From contig JAEWOS010000018.1 in assembly GCA_023460855.1 (NCBI GenBank), forward strand, positions 248,001 to 312,000: 64,000 bases of DNA, read 5' to 3'. Shown in pieces: positions 16,076 to 25,801 of the stretch. This stretch comes from Bacteroidota bacterium (GTDB taxonomy: Bacteria > Bacteroidota > Bacteroidia > Flavobacteriales > Weeksellaceae). The notes beneath the pieces were generated by a model. It was not told the origin of the DNA. It saw only the letters and a list, made by a program, of their open reading frames with translations, and ran no database searches. A program made the position numbers and the translations under genes. How positions within the stretch are numbered: the stretch's first letter is position 1; the number at the start of each line of letters is the position of its first letter.

Positions 16076-19000
16076 ATGAAGAAACTCCAGAACCTAATCG
16101 TGAATACCAGAACTATGGCCGTTCTGTTGCTGCTTTTTGCATTTGCGATGGGATATGCCACATTTATAGAAAACGATTACGGCACACCAACCGCAAAAGC
16201 CCTTGTGTACGAAGCATGGTGGTTTGAACTGCTCATGCTGCTGCTCATCATCAATTTTATCGGCAACATTTCCCGCTACCGTTTATGGAGAAGAGAAAAA
16301 TGGCCGGTTTTGGTTTTTCACCTGTCTTTTATCCTGCTTTTTATCGGTGGTGCAATTACCAGATACGTCAGCTATGAAGGTATAATGCATATACGCGAAG
16401 GAGAAACATCAAACGAAATTGTTACCGACAAGAATTTCTTTAAAATACAAATCGAGGAAAACGGAGATGTACTCAGTTATAAGGATCTCCCGTATCTGAT
16501 GTCTCCGCTGCACAAAAATTTCAAGGCTTCTTACGATTACCGCGGGAAAAAGGTTTCCGTGAGGACTGTGGATTTCATACAGCGTAAGAAAGACAGTTTG
16601 ATTGCCGATAATAACGGAACAGAATATCTGCATTTCGTGTATGCCGCAGATAATGGCAGAATGAATTATTTTCTGAAAAACGGTGAAAGTAAATCGGTAA
16701 ATGGTGTTCTGGTAAGTTTTAACCGCGCGATTGACGGTGCAATTGAATTTAAATCTGAAGGAGAAAATTTATTCATTAAAACACCGGAAGACGCGAGTTA
16801 TATGGTGATGGCAACGCAGCTGACCGGAGCTACAAAAAAAGATGAATATGAGCCGCTTGCACTTCGAAGTCTTTATACTATTGGTGAACTGAGAATTGTT
16901 GTTCCTGAGGGAATCCGCAAAGGAAAACTGATGGCTTTTGAAGGCGACAGAAAAAAAGATGAAAGAATTCCTGATGCTTTAACAGTGGAAGTTACCGGGC
17001 CGCAAACCAAAAAAACAGTGGAGCTGGTGGTGGAAAAAGGAAATCCGAACCTTTTCAAACAGGTAACACTGGACGGTATGAATATGATGATCGGCTTTGG
17101 TCCGAAAGTGTACAATACGCCATTTGCGCTGAAACTGGATGATTTTGTGATGGAAACTTATCCTGGAAGTTCATCGCCAAGCGCCTACGAAAGCCATGTA
17201 CAGATTATTGACGACGGCAAACAGACTCCGTATAAAATTTATATGAATAACGTTCTGAATCATAAAGGTTACCGTTTTTTTCAGGCGAGTTTCGATTCGG
17301 ACAGACAGGGAACCGTTCTTTCTGTAAATCATGATTTCTGGGGAACACTTATTACATATATCGGATATTTCTTCCTGTTTACGGCGATGTTCGTGGTATT
17401 CTTCTGGAAAGGAACATATTTCTGGAAACTGAATTCCATGCTGAAGAACATCAGCAAAAACAAAACTGCGACGCTGATTGCACTGCTTTTAACTTTAACA
17501 GTATCCGCTCAGAAAATTGAAACTCACGGAACAAGTGACGGAAGCCGTGCAAATATTACGGTTCAGCAGAATGCGGATGAGCACGCAGGACATAATCACG
17601 CGCCTGGAGAAGGTCATGAAAATGACAGCGCAACGCAGTCACCATCGGTTGTACAGCCTAATTCTGTAGCCAGATCTTTCAATCAGATGCGAAATATTAC
17701 GGCGGATCAGATTATTGAAAGAACCAGAATTTCCCAGGAACATGCGGATAAATTTGCGTATTTACTGGTACAGAATTATGAAGGCCGGATTGTGCCAATC
17801 AGTACACAGGCGCTCGATGTTTTACGTAAACTCTACAAGAAAGATAAATTTAAAGGAACAGACGGGAAACATCTGACGGCAGAACAGTGGTTTCTGGCAA
17901 TCAATACCGATACGCCAAGCTGGACCATGGTTCCGATGATAAAAGTGGGAACAAAAGGAGGCGATGCTTTGAAGGCCAAAACAAAAGCCAACGACGAAGG
18001 TTACACCACTTTACTGAATCTGTTTCCGAGCGACAGCAACGGCAACCTGAATTATATCCTCGATGAAGATTATAACCGTGCATTTCAGAAAAAACCTGCC
18101 GATCAGACGAATTATGATAAAGAAGTGATCGCAGTAAATGAACGGGTGCAGATTTTCAATGAATTTTTCAGCGGACAGTTTCTGAGAATTGTTCCGGTAA
18201 AAAACGATCCGAATTCCACCTGGCATTCCTGGCTCGATCAGAATTTTGAACCGGATACCGAAAGCCAGCAGGTCATGGGACCGTATTTCGCAGAAGTGCT
18301 TGCTGCGCAAAAAACCGGCAACTGGACAATCGCAGATCAGGAACTGAAAAAACTGTCGGATTACCAGCAAAACTGGGGCAAGAATGTAGTTCCATCCGAT
18401 TCCAAGGTGAAGCTCGAAGTTTTTATGAACAGAGTGAACGTGAACTTCTGGCTCATGATTTTTTACACAATGGTGGGCGGACTTCTGGTGATTCTTGGAT
18501 TCATAGAACTTTTCAGACCGAACAAAACTATCAACAAAATAATTCGTGCCTTAATTATCATCGGTGCTGTCGGCTGGTTTCTGCAGCTGCTCGGTTTAAT
18601 CGGAAGATGGTATATCTCTGGACACGCACCGTGGAGTAATGGTTATGAAGCGATCGTTTTTATTTCATGGGTTGGTATTACTGCCGGTTTTGCACTGTAC
18701 AGAAATTCCAATGCGCTGATTCCTGCCGCAGGATTTATGGTTGCAGTGATTATGATGGGATTTGCACACGGTGGTTCAGCGCTGGATCCGCAGATTACAC
18801 CGCTAGTTCCTGTACTGAAATCGTACTGGCTGATCATTCACGTTGCGATTATCACCTCGAGTTACGGATTTTTCGGCCTTTCATTCGTGATTGCGATCAT
18901 CTGTCTGATTTTCTACATCCTTGCCGGAAAAAAGGAATACAAAATTCACAATGACCGCACGTTAAAGGAACTGACCATCGTTTCAGAAATGTCGCTTACA

Positions 19001-19372
19001 ATCGGACTTTATGCACTGACAATCGGAACCTTTATGGGAGGAATCTGGGCAAATGAAAGCTGGGGACGTTACTGGAGCTGGGATCCCAAAGAAACCTGGG
19101 CCTTTATTTCGGTGATGGTGTATGCTTTCGTACTTCACATGAGACTTGTTCCGGGATTGAGAAGTCGCTGGGCTTTTCACGTTGCCGCAATGGTAGCTAT
19201 TTCTTCTATTATTATGACTTATTTCGGTGTAAATTACTATCTGTCCGGTCTGCATTCATATGCAGCAGGAGATCCGATTCCGGTGCCAATTTGGGTTTAC
19301 ATCGGCGCAGCATTCATGATTTTGCTTTCTGCCGTGTCATATATCAGGTTTAAAAATCTGAAAAAAGCATAA
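16076..19372 (+). CDS. ccsA: cytochrome c biogenesis protein, fused ResB-CcsA (System II)
   Basis: This protein carries haem across the inner membrane and attaches it to apocytochrome c. The 1098-residue chain starts at MKKLQNLIVNTRTM; the frame is open 48 codons further upstream but that part contains a promoter. The N-terminal ResB-like half has three membrane segments in the first 110 residues, a large periplasmic domain, and another segment near 430. A His-rich stretch (DEHAGHNHAPGEGHEND) lies in the middle. The C-terminal CcsA half has about eight membrane segments and the haem-handling WWD motif WGRYWSWDPKETW at about 996-1008. The long insertion between the two halves is typical of Bacteroidetes members. 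Confidence 0.93.
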   Translation: MKKLQNLIVNTRTMAVLLLLFAFAMGYATFIENDYGTPTAKALVYEAWWFELLMLLLIINFIGNISRYRLWRREKWPVLVFHLSFILLFIGGAITRYVSYEGIMHIREGETSNEIVTDKNFFKIQIEENGDVLSYKDLPYLMSPLHKNFKASYDYRGKKVSVRTVDFIQRKKDSLIADNNGTEYLHFVYAADNGRMNYFLKNGESKSVNGVLVSFNRAIDGAIEFKSEGENLFIKTPEDASYMVMATQLTGATKKDEYEPLALRSLYTIGELRIVVPEGIRKGKLMAFEGDRKKDERIPDALTVEVTGPQTKKTVELVVEKGNPNLFKQVTLDGMNMMIGFGPKVYNTPFALKLDDFVMETYPGSSSPSAYESHVQIIDDGKQTPYKIYMNNVLNHKGYRFFQASFDSDRQGTVLSVNHDFWGTLITYIGYFFLFTAMFVVFFWKGTYFWKLNSMLKNISKNKTATLIALLLTLTVSAQKIETHGTSDGSRANITVQQNADEHAGHNHAPGEGHENDSATQSPSVVQPNSVARSFNQMRNITADQIIERTRISQEHADKFAYLLVQNYEGRIVPISTQALDVLRKLYKKDKFKGTDGKHLTAEQWFLAINTDTPSWTMVPMIKVGTKGGDALKAKTKANDEGYTTLLNLFPSDSNGNLNYILDEDYNRAFQKKPADQTNYDKEVIAVNERVQIFNEFFSGQFLRIVPVKNDPNSTWHSWLDQNFEPDTESQQVMGPYFAEVLAAQKTGNWTIADQELKKLSDYQQNWGKNVVPSDSKVKLEVFMNRVNVNFWLMIFYTMVGGLLVILGFIELFRPNKTINKIIRALIIIGAVGWFLQLLGLIGRWYISGHAPWSNGYEAIVFISWVGITAGFALYRNSNALIPAAGFMVAVIMMGFAHGGSALDPQITPLVPVLKSYWLIIHVAIITSSYGFFGLSFVIAIICLIFYILAGKKEYKIHNDRTLKELTIVSEMSLTIGLYALTIGTFMGGIWANESWGRYWSWDPKETWAFISVMVYAFVLHMRLVPGLRSRWAFHVAAMVAISSIIMTYFGVNYYLSGLHSYAAGDPIPVPIWVYIGAAFMILLSAVSYIRFKNLKKA

Positions 19373-19390
19373 ACGCACTTTATATTTTAT

Positions 19391-19420
19391 AAAAATCCAT
19401 CTGATCAGGTGGATTTTTTT
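19391..19420 (+). terminator. terminator after the cytochrome c assembly gene
   Basis: AAAAATCCATCTGATC pairs with GATCAGGTGGATTTTT with one wobble pair, followed by T residues. Confidence 0.8.
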
Positions 19421-19461
19421 GTATTCACGTATTTAGGTTTATAAATATTACAAAGCGTTCG

Positions 19462-19494
19462 TTTGTCAATATTCCCATAAGTTTCTATCTTTAG
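19462..19494 (+). promoter_or_regulatory. promoter of the aldehyde dehydrogenase gene
   Basis: TTTG (19462-19465), a 20-base spacer, then TATCTTTAG (19486-19494). A transcript would begin at about 19497, almost on the first in-frame ATG (19501), which favours the second ATG at 19516. Confidence 0.65.
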
Positions 19495-19515
19495 CACTTT
19501 ATGAAAAACCAAAAA

Positions 19516-21066
19516 ATGGCTAAAAAAGTAAAAGACTACGGAATTGAAAAATCATTGAAAAACCTCGGAATTAAAGCGGAAAACAAAGGTGTTTCCTCGG
19601 GAGGCAAATTTTTTGCAGGCGGCGACACCATAGAAAGTTATTCGCCAACCGATGGTAATATGATTGCAAAAATCAAGACCGGTAATGAAAAAGATTACGA
19701 GAAAATTATTGCAACTGCACAGGAAGCTTTTGCGGAATTCCGTTTAATGCCTGCTCCTAAAAGGGGAGAACTGGTAAGACAGTTTGGCCTGAAACTTCGT
19801 GAATACAAAGACGATCTTGGCAAACTCGTTTCTTATGAAATGGGTAAATCATTGCAGGAAGGTCTGGGAGAAGTGCAGGAAATGATTGATATCTGTGATT
19901 TTGCAGTAGGACTTTCGCGCCAGCTTCACGGTTTTACCATGCATTCGGAACGTCCGCTGCACAGAATGTACGAGCAATATCATCCGCTCGGAATTGTAGG
20001 TGTAATTTCTGCATTCAATTTTCCGGTTGCTGTATGGAGCTGGAATACTGCTTTAGCATGGGTTTGTGGAAACGTAACCGTGTGGAAACCTTCCGAAAAA
20101 GTTTCTTTGTGCGCAATTGCGTGTCAGAATATCATCAATGAAGTTCTGAAAGAAAACAATATGCCTGAAGGAATTTCCAATTTGATCGTAGCGGATCACA
20201 CTATTGGACAGATGCTTGTTGATGATAAGCGGATTCCGTTGGTTTCCTTTACCGGCTCAACACGTGTCGGAAGAATGGTGGGAACTAAAGTAGCAGAACG
20301 TTTCGGAAAATCCATTCTGGAACTTGGCGGAAATAATGCCATCATCATTTCTGCACATGCCGATCTTGATATGTCTATCATCGGAGCTGTATTTGGAGCA
20401 GTGGGAACTGCAGGACAAAGATGTACTTCTACAAGAAGACTGATTATCCACGAAAGTGTTTATGATGAAGTGAAAAACAGACTTGTTAAGGCATACGGAC
20501 AGCTGAAAATCGGTAATCCGCTCAATGAAAAAAATCACGTGGGGCCGCTGATTGACACAGATGCCGTGAAACAGTATGAGGACTCGATTGAAAAATGTAA
20601 GAATGAAGGCGGAAACTTCGTTGTGGAAGGTGGTGTACTAAGCGGAAAAGATTATAAATCAGGATGCTATGTAAAGCCGTGTATTGCAGAAGTGGAAAAT
20701 TCATTCGAAATAGTACAGCACGAAACATTTGCTCCGATTCTCTATCTGATGAAATATTCAGAACTGGAAGAGGCGATTGCGATGCAGAATGATGTTCCGC
20801 AGGGACTTTCATCAGCGATCATGACTCAAAATCTTCGTGAAGCTGAACTGTTCCTTTCTCACGCCGGTTCCGACTGTGGAATTGCCAATGTAAATATCGG
20901 AACTTCCGGTGCAGAAATCGGTGGTGCTTTCGGTGGCGAAAAAGAAACAGGAGGAGGTCGCGAGTCCGGTTCCGATGTATGGAAGTATTACATGCGACGA
21001 CAAACCAATACCATTAATTACAGCACAGGCTTACCGCTTGCTCAGGGAATTAAATTCGATTTATAA
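19516..21066 (+). CDS. ALDH7-type aldehyde dehydrogenase (probable piperideine-6-carboxylate / aminoadipate-semialdehyde dehydrogenase)
   Basis: This NAD-dependent aldehyde dehydrogenase has about 516 residues. The closest family I recognise is ALDH7 (antiquitin/AmaB), which oxidises alpha-aminoadipic semialdehyde in lysine breakdown. The catalytic Glu is in ELGGNNAII and the catalytic Cys in GTAGQRCTSTRR. The C-terminal GAEIGGAFGGEKETGGGRE is typical of ALDH7. I prefer the start at 19516 (MAKKVKDYG) over the ATG five codons upstream because of the promoter position. No other lysine-catabolic gene is adjacent, so the substrate is inferred from family only. A terminator follows immediately. 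Confidence 0.9.
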   Translation: MAKKVKDYGIEKSLKNLGIKAENKGVSSGGKFFAGGDTIESYSPTDGNMIAKIKTGNEKDYEKIIATAQEAFAEFRLMPAPKRGELVRQFGLKLREYKDDLGKLVSYEMGKSLQEGLGEVQEMIDICDFAVGLSRQLHGFTMHSERPLHRMYEQYHPLGIVGVISAFNFPVAVWSWNTALAWVCGNVTVWKPSEKVSLCAIACQNIINEVLKENNMPEGISNLIVADHTIGQMLVDDKRIPLVSFTGSTRVGRMVGTKVAERFGKSILELGGNNAIIISAHADLDMSIIGAVFGAVGTAGQRCTSTRRLIIHESVYDEVKNRLVKAYGQLKIGNPLNEKNHVGPLIDTDAVKQYEDSIEKCKNEGGNFVVEGGVLSGKDYKSGCYVKPCIAEVENSFEIVQHETFAPILYLMKYSELEEAIAMQNDVPQGLSSAIMTQNLREAELFLSHAGSDCGIANVNIGTSGAEIGGAFGGEKETGGGRESGSDVWKYYMRRQTNTINYSTGLPLAQGIKFDL

Positions 21067-21070
21067 AAAC

Positions 21071-21094
21071 AGTGCTCTTCGGAGCGCTTTTTTT
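21071..21094 (+). terminator. terminator after the aldehyde dehydrogenase gene
   Basis: AGTGCTC, a TTCG tetraloop, then GAGCGCT and a T run. It overlaps the 5' extension of the next open frame and so rules out a start at 21072. Confidence 0.85.
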
Positions 21095-21113
21095 CACATC
21101 AATTATTACAACT

Positions 21114-22433
21114 ATGAATTTAAAATTACGGTTAACCGTTCTCAGTTTTCTGCAGTTTTTTGTCTGGGGAGCTTGGCTTACAACACTGGGAACTTATGGT
21201 TTCGACATCAAGAAATGGTCGGGAGAAGAATTCGGTGCGGTGTTCTCAACTCTGGGGATTGCGTCGATCATTATGCCCGCACTGATCGGAATGATTGCAG
21301 ACAGGTGGATCAACGCCGAGAAACTGTACGGAATTCTGCACATCTGCTACGGAATCACGCTGTTTTTTATTGCAAAAACCAATGATCCTACCACTTTTTT
21401 CTGGCTGCTTTTGCTTGCGATGTTCTTTTACATGCCCACCATTTCGCTTTCCAACTCGCTTTCGTTTACCATTCTGAAAAACAACGGATATGACGTGGTA
21501 AAAGTGTTTCCGCCAATCCGCGTTTGGGGAACGATCGGATTCATTGCTGCAATGTGGATCACCAATATTTTCAGTGATTCGCATTCACCATTTCCGTTCG
21601 GAATTGAATTCGGAGAAAAGCTCGCGGCATTAACGGATAATATCATCAATGCAAACCAGTTTTATATCGCCGGAGTTTTTGCTGTGATTTTAGGTATTTA
21701 CGCTTTTACATTGCCAAAATGCCCGCCGTTAAATGTGCAGCAGGGTTCAACCTTTTCAGAAAAACTGGGCCTGAATGCATTCAAACTCTTCAGGGATTAC
21801 AAAATGGCGCTGTTCTTCATTTTCTCCATGTTGCTTGGTGCTGCGCTTCAGCTCACGAATATGTACGGCGATACTTTTCTGAAGGATTTCAAAAATATCG
21901 CAGAATACGCGGACTCGACGGTAGTGAAATATTCAACGATGATTATTTCGATTTCGCAGATATCAGAAACCCTGTTCATTCTGACGATTCCGTTCTTTCT
22001 GAAAAAATTCGGCATCAAATCCGTCATGCTGATGAGTATGTTTGCCTGGGTTCTGAGGTTTGGATTATTTTCCATCGGATCGCCGGAAGGAATTGGGTTG
22101 ATCGCGATTATCCTTTCCAATATTATTTACGGATTAGCTTTCGATTTCTTCAATATTTCAGGTTCCCTGTTTATCGAAACTTCCACGGAATCCAAAATCA
22201 GATCTTCTGCACAGGGACTCTTTATGATGATGACGAATGGTTTTGGTGCCATTCTGGGCAGCTGGTTAAGCGGTAAGCTCATAAGCAGTTACTTCACAGG
22301 TATTGACGGTTTTAAAGACTGGCACGGAATCTGGCTGACATTTGCGATTTATGCGCTCATCGTAATGGTGCTTTTTGCAGTACTTTTCAAGCACAAACAC
22401 AATCCTGCAGACGTTGCGGAAGTGCGGCACTAA
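21114..22433 (+). CDS. MFS transporter, nucleoside:H+ symporter (NupG/XapB) type
   Basis: This 439-residue inner-membrane protein has about 12 hydrophobic segments. The opening MNLKLRLTVLSFLQFFVWG and the segment VWGTIGFIAAMW resemble the nucleoside permease family, which imports nucleosides with protons. The start is the ATG at 21114; a longer frame from 21072 runs through the upstream terminator. A role in nucleoside salvage is inferred from the family, and the exact substrate cannot be read from the sequence. Neighbouring genes give no metabolic hint. It is followed by a terminator. Confidence 0.85.
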   Translation: MNLKLRLTVLSFLQFFVWGAWLTTLGTYGFDIKKWSGEEFGAVFSTLGIASIIMPALIGMIADRWINAEKLYGILHICYGITLFFIAKTNDPTTFFWLLLLAMFFYMPTISLSNSLSFTILKNNGYDVVKVFPPIRVWGTIGFIAAMWITNIFSDSHSPFPFGIEFGEKLAALTDNIINANQFYIAGVFAVILGIYAFTLPKCPPLNVQQGSTFSEKLGLNAFKLFRDYKMALFFIFSMLLGAALQLTNMYGDTFLKDFKNIAEYADSTVVKYSTMIISISQISETLFILTIPFFLKKFGIKSVMLMSMFAWVLRFGLFSIGSPEGIGLIAIILSNIIYGLAFDFFNISGSLFIETSTESKIRSSAQGLFMMMTNGFGAILGSWLSGKLISSYFTGIDGFKDWHGIWLTFAIYALIVMVLFAVLFKHKHNPADVAEVRH

Positions 22434-22457
22434 ACTGAAATAATTTCTACTTATTTA

Positions 22458-22491
22458 AAATTACATTTTCTTTGGAGAATGTAATTTTTTT
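22458..22491 (+). terminator. terminator after the nucleoside-type transporter
   Basis: AAATTACATTTTC pairs with GAGAATGTAATTT (one wobble) around a short loop, followed by T residues. Confidence 0.82.
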
Positions 22492-22542
22492 ATTGGAATA
22501 TTCTGCTTTAATTTGCTGCTTGATAATAAATGATATTAAACT

Positions 22543-23304
22543 ATGAAAAAAATTACAGTTGTGGGCTTAATGCTGGTTTCGGCATTAATGTTTTCCCAAA
22601 AAGTAAAGTACAGCAAAGACCAGCTGAAAGAAATGGATAACGATTTCTTCGAGCAGAGTTACAGCGGATTTTCCACCAAGAAAAACGCAAGACTTACCCT
22701 GAAGTCCGGTCGTTTTGTGGAAGGTAGGGTTTCCGATGTGGATCACAAAAAAATGCTGTTCAACGCGATTGAAATCAAAGATGAAGTGACAGGAAAAAAG
22801 GAAAAATTCCAGGCTGATGATATTCAGGAACTTTATCTGCCGGTGAGCAACTTCGAAAAAGGAATGCGCACAGCAAACTATTTCACGAAAGTAAACAACT
22901 GGCAGAATAAAAACCTGACTTCAACTACCAACAAAGGCGAAAGCCGTTATCTGAGTGTAAATACTTCCATTAAGAATAAGAAAGATTCTCAAACTTATCT
23001 GCTGCAGCTTTTGAATCCTGACTTCAGCGATAAAATTCAGGTGTTCGCAGATCCGACGGCGACTGAAACCGGTGGCGTTTCATTTGGAGTAGGTCCTCAA
23101 ATTGGCGGCGGTGTTACCAAATCCTATTACTTGAAAAAAGGCGACCAGTCGTTCTGGCTGCGTAAGAAAGATTTCGAAGAAAACTACAGCAAACTTTTTG
23201 GTGACAATCCGGAGTTCATGAAGCAGTATCCTTACGATTCTGTGGAGTGGAATTTCTTCAGCTTTCTTGTTGGTAAATACACAGAAATGTCTGCTGCAAA
23301 ATAA
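22543..23304 (+). CDS. secreted protein of unknown function
   Basis: I do not recognise this 253-residue protein. It begins with a Sec-type signal peptide (MKKITVVGLMLVSALMFSQ, cleavage probably near residue 19). The mature part is highly charged, with a segment LTLKSGRFVEGRVSDVD that could be a small beta-barrel-like fold, and a Gly-rich patch (GVSFGVGPQIGGG) at about 175-190. There is no lipobox and no T9SS tail, so it is probably periplasmic. It stands alone between terminators. Confidence 0.75.
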   Translation: MKKITVVGLMLVSALMFSQKVKYSKDQLKEMDNDFFEQSYSGFSTKKNARLTLKSGRFVEGRVSDVDHKKMLFNAIEIKDEVTGKKEKFQADDIQELYLPVSNFEKGMRTANYFTKVNNWQNKNLTSTTNKGESRYLSVNTSIKNKKDSQTYLLQLLNPDFSDKIQVFADPTATETGGVSFGVGPQIGGGVTKSYYLKKGDQSFWLRKKDFEENYSKLFGDNPEFMKQYPYDSVEWNFFSFLVGKYTEMSAAK

Positions 23305-23328
23305 TTGAATCACCATTTAAAATAAAAT

Positions 23329-23361
23329 TACACTTTGGTTTTCTGAAGTGTATTTTTTTTT
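23329..23361 (+). terminator. terminator after the 22543 gene
   Basis: TACACTT pairs with AAGTGTA around a 10-base loop and is followed by nine T residues. Confidence 0.72.
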
Positions 23362-23414
23362 GTGCTTAAGGCAACTATTCCGAAATTAGAGCGTCCTACA
23401 TATAAACAGTTAAA

Positions 23415-24041
23415 ATGAAAAAGACAGTAATTACCCTTTCCATGCTTTACGCCATGCAGACCTTTGCACAAACAGAAGACCTCGCGGTTTTTCTTGGTGG
23501 AAATTTTCAGAAAATTGAAACTCATAAAAATCTTGGCGCTGATCTCACCGTGAGGTATTATTTTACGGATAAACTCTCTTTCGGCGGTCAGCTTCTATAT
23601 GCTTCAAAAAACTACCGGGAAGACCGCTTGAGCCTGGAAAGCTTCAGATTTAATGTGGTTACACAATATGATGTTTTTCAGAGGGACAACATGTATGCCG
23701 GTTTCTTCCTGAATAATGGGGTAAAATATAGCGCGCTGCGAAATCTCGATGACGTGTATCTTGAAGAGAATAATGACGAATACGGGATGCCTTATTTCGT
23801 AGAAACAGCGCGATTACTGAATAAAGATTTCTTTTATATCCTTACTCCTGGCGCAGAAGCTTCAGTGAGAATTGCGACCATTTCTAAAGAAGACAATGCA
23901 GGAGTTTACATAACGTTGAAAGCGGGCTATGAATTCGGTTTCGGAAGAGATCATGCACTCAGATTATCTAATCCGCACGGATTTATTGGTTCGGTAGGAA
24001 TCACATTTAAAGGATCAACAAAAAGTGAGGAAACGTATTAG
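23415..24041 (+). CDS. predicted outer-membrane beta-barrel protein
   Basis: This 208-residue protein has a signal peptide (MKKTVITLSMLYAMQTFAQ) and then alternating hydrophobic/polar strands typical of a small barrel, such as LTVRYYFTDKLSFGGQLLYA and FGFGRDHALRLS. The strand near the C-terminus (GFIGSVGITFKG) is amphipathic. I cannot assign a function. It is not obviously similar to the other small outer-membrane protein at 39395 beyond general architecture. It is probably a single gene, followed by a terminator. Confidence 0.7.
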   Translation: MKKTVITLSMLYAMQTFAQTEDLAVFLGGNFQKIETHKNLGADLTVRYYFTDKLSFGGQLLYASKNYREDRLSLESFRFNVVTQYDVFQRDNMYAGFFLNNGVKYSALRNLDDVYLEENNDEYGMPYFVETARLLNKDFFYILTPGAEASVRIATISKEDNAGVYITLKAGYEFGFGRDHALRLSNPHGFIGSVGITFKGSTKSEETY

Positions 24042-24076
24042 CAAAATGACTTTTTTATTCTGATCCCTTATAAATG

Positions 24077-24102
24077 CACACTGAATAAAGTGTGTTTTTT
24101 TT
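24077..24102 (+). terminator. terminator after the 23415 gene
   Basis: CACACT pairs with AGTGTG and is followed by eight T. A promoter-like GTAATTTGCAC follows directly at 24104-24114. Confidence 0.75.
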
Positions 24103-24123
24103 CGTAATTTGCACAGGATTTTT

Positions 24124-24513
24124 ATGAGGAATTTTCAGCTTTTGGGCGTGTTGCTGATTATCGCGGGAAGTTTCCTGCCATTGGTTCATATTCCCGTCAT
24201 CGGAAACTGGAATTACTGGAAAATTGAACCTGTACTCGCGGCAATTTGCTGGCTGCTGTCAATTGCGGCACTCGCAGGAATTCTTAGCGGGAAACAGTTG
24301 CTGGTGAAAACCAGTGCCTTTTTGCTGATTCTGCTGTTTGCGTTCACCATTTATGCGGTAAAACAGGAATCGATGGATTTTTTTAGTTTTCTGCCGTTTA
24401 CGAAACTTCAGAATCTGGCTGCATCAGTTGTAAAAATCCAGTATGGCTGGCTTCTGGAATTTGGCGGGGCACTGCTTATTTTGCTGGCAAGAATTAATAA
24501 TAAATCTGAATAA
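24124..24513 (+). CDS. small membrane protein of unknown function
   Basis: This 129-residue protein has four hydrophobic segments (about residues 4-22, 34-52, 60-77 and 106-124). The frame can be extended to a TTG at 24109, but that TTG is part of a promoter-like GTAATTTGCAC, so I use the ATG at 24124. I recognise no domain. It is followed after 14 bases by the thiolase gene and may be co-transcribed with it, though no functional link is evident. Confidence 0.65.
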   Translation: MRNFQLLGVLLIIAGSFLPLVHIPVIGNWNYWKIEPVLAAICWLLSIAALAGILSGKQLLVKTSAFLLILLFAFTIYAVKQESMDFFSFLPFTKLQNLAASVVKIQYGWLLEFGGALLILLARINNKSE

Positions 24514-24527
24514 ATATATTTAACAGT

Positions 24528-25709
24528 ATGAAAGAAGTATTCATCGTATCGGCTGCACGTACACCAATCGGCAGTTTTATGGGCAGTTTGTCAACTGTTC
24601 CGGCAACCAAACTCGGCGCAACTGCTGTAAAAGGCGCTCTGGATAAAATCGGACTCGATCCTAAAGAAGTGCAGGAAATTTATATGGGAAATGTGCTTCA
24701 GGCCGGCGAAGGTCAGGCTCCTGCGCGTCAGGTAGCTTTAGGTGCAGGTCTTTCAGAAAATACACCCGCGACAACGATTAATAAAGTATGCGCTTCCGGA
24801 ATGAAATCCGTGATGATGGCTGCACAGGCAATTAAAGCCGGAGATGCGGACGTAATCGTTGCAGGTGGGATGGAGAATATGAGTTCTGTACCGCATTATT
24901 TTTCTGCAAGAAATGCAACGAAGCTCGGCGACGTAAAAATGCAGGACGGAATGGTTCTGGACGGACTGACCGATGTGTACAACAGAGTGCATATGGGTGT
25001 TTGTGCTGAAAAATGCGCAGCTGAATACGGATTTTCCCGTGAAGACCAGGATAATTTTGCCGTTGAATCTTACAAGCGTTCAGCAAAGGCGTGGGAAGAA
25101 GGCAGATTCAAAGATGAAGTGGTACCGGTAGAAATTCCACAGAGAAAAGGGAATCCGATTAAATTTGAGGAGGACGAAGAATATAAATCTGCCAATTTCG
25201 ACAGATTCGGTTCGCTGCCGACAGTTTTCCAGAAAGAAAACGGAACTGTTACCGCAGCAAATGCTTCAACATTGAACGACGGTGCTTCTGCACTGATTGT
25301 GATGTCAAAAGAAAAAATGGAAGAACTGGGTGTGAAACCACTTGCGAGAATTGTTTCTTATGCAGATGCGGCGGATGCTCCGGAATGGTTTACGGTTGCC
25401 CCTTCGAAAGCCCTTCCGATTGCACTGAAAAAAGCCGGACTGGAAGTTTCGGATATCGATTTCTTCGAATTCAACGAAGCATTTTCTGTTGTCGGACTTG
25501 CCAACAACAAAATTTTAGGACTTGACGCATCGAAAGTGAACGTGAACGGAGGCGCGGTTTCTTTAGGACATCCGCTTGGAAGTTCAGGTTCGAGAATTCT
25601 GGTTTCGCTGATCAATATTCTGAAGCAGAACAATGGAAAATACGGAGCGGCAGCCATCTGTAACGGTGGTGGTGGAGCTTCCGCGATTGTTATCGAAAAT
25701 ATGCAGTAA
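24528..25709 (+). CDS. acetyl-CoA C-acyltransferase (thiolase)
   Basis: This 393-residue thiolase either condenses two acetyl-CoA or cleaves 3-ketoacyl-CoA. The nucleophilic Cys is C88 (INKVCASGMKS). The C-terminal catalytic motifs NEAFSVV, GHPLGSSGSR and CNGGGGAS are intact. Sequence alone does not decide between the biosynthetic (AtoB/PhaA) and degradative (FadA) roles. The mevalonate pathway, represented here by mevalonate kinase at 27440, needs acetoacetyl-CoA, and 3-hydroxybutyryl-CoA dehydrogenase is encoded at 61669, so either role is plausible. Confidence 0.93.
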   Translation: MKEVFIVSAARTPIGSFMGSLSTVPATKLGATAVKGALDKIGLDPKEVQEIYMGNVLQAGEGQAPARQVALGAGLSENTPATTINKVCASGMKSVMMAAQAIKAGDADVIVAGGMENMSSVPHYFSARNATKLGDVKMQDGMVLDGLTDVYNRVHMGVCAEKCAAEYGFSREDQDNFAVESYKRSAKAWEEGRFKDEVVPVEIPQRKGNPIKFEEDEEYKSANFDRFGSLPTVFQKENGTVTAANASTLNDGASALIVMSKEKMEELGVKPLARIVSYADAADAPEWFTVAPSKALPIALKKAGLEVSDIDFFEFNEAFSVVGLANNKILGLDASKVNVNGGAVSLGHPLGSSGSRILVSLINILKQNNGKYGAAAICNGGGGASAIVIENMQ

Positions 25710-25745
25710 GATAATTTCACTGATACCGATAAAGCCATTAGGAAT

Positions 25746-25781
25746 AAACAATCAAAATTCTTGATGGTTTTTTTATTTTTG
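25746..25781 (+). terminator. terminator after the thiolase gene merged with the next gene's -7 box
   Basis: AAACAATCAA (25746-25755) pairs with TTGATGGTTT (25761-25770) with one mismatch, and T residues follow. The T tract runs straight into TATTTTTG (25774-25781), a -7 box 20 bases before the next ATG. Confidence 0.6.
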
Positions 25782-25801
25782 TACCGCTTTCAATCATCAT
25801 T

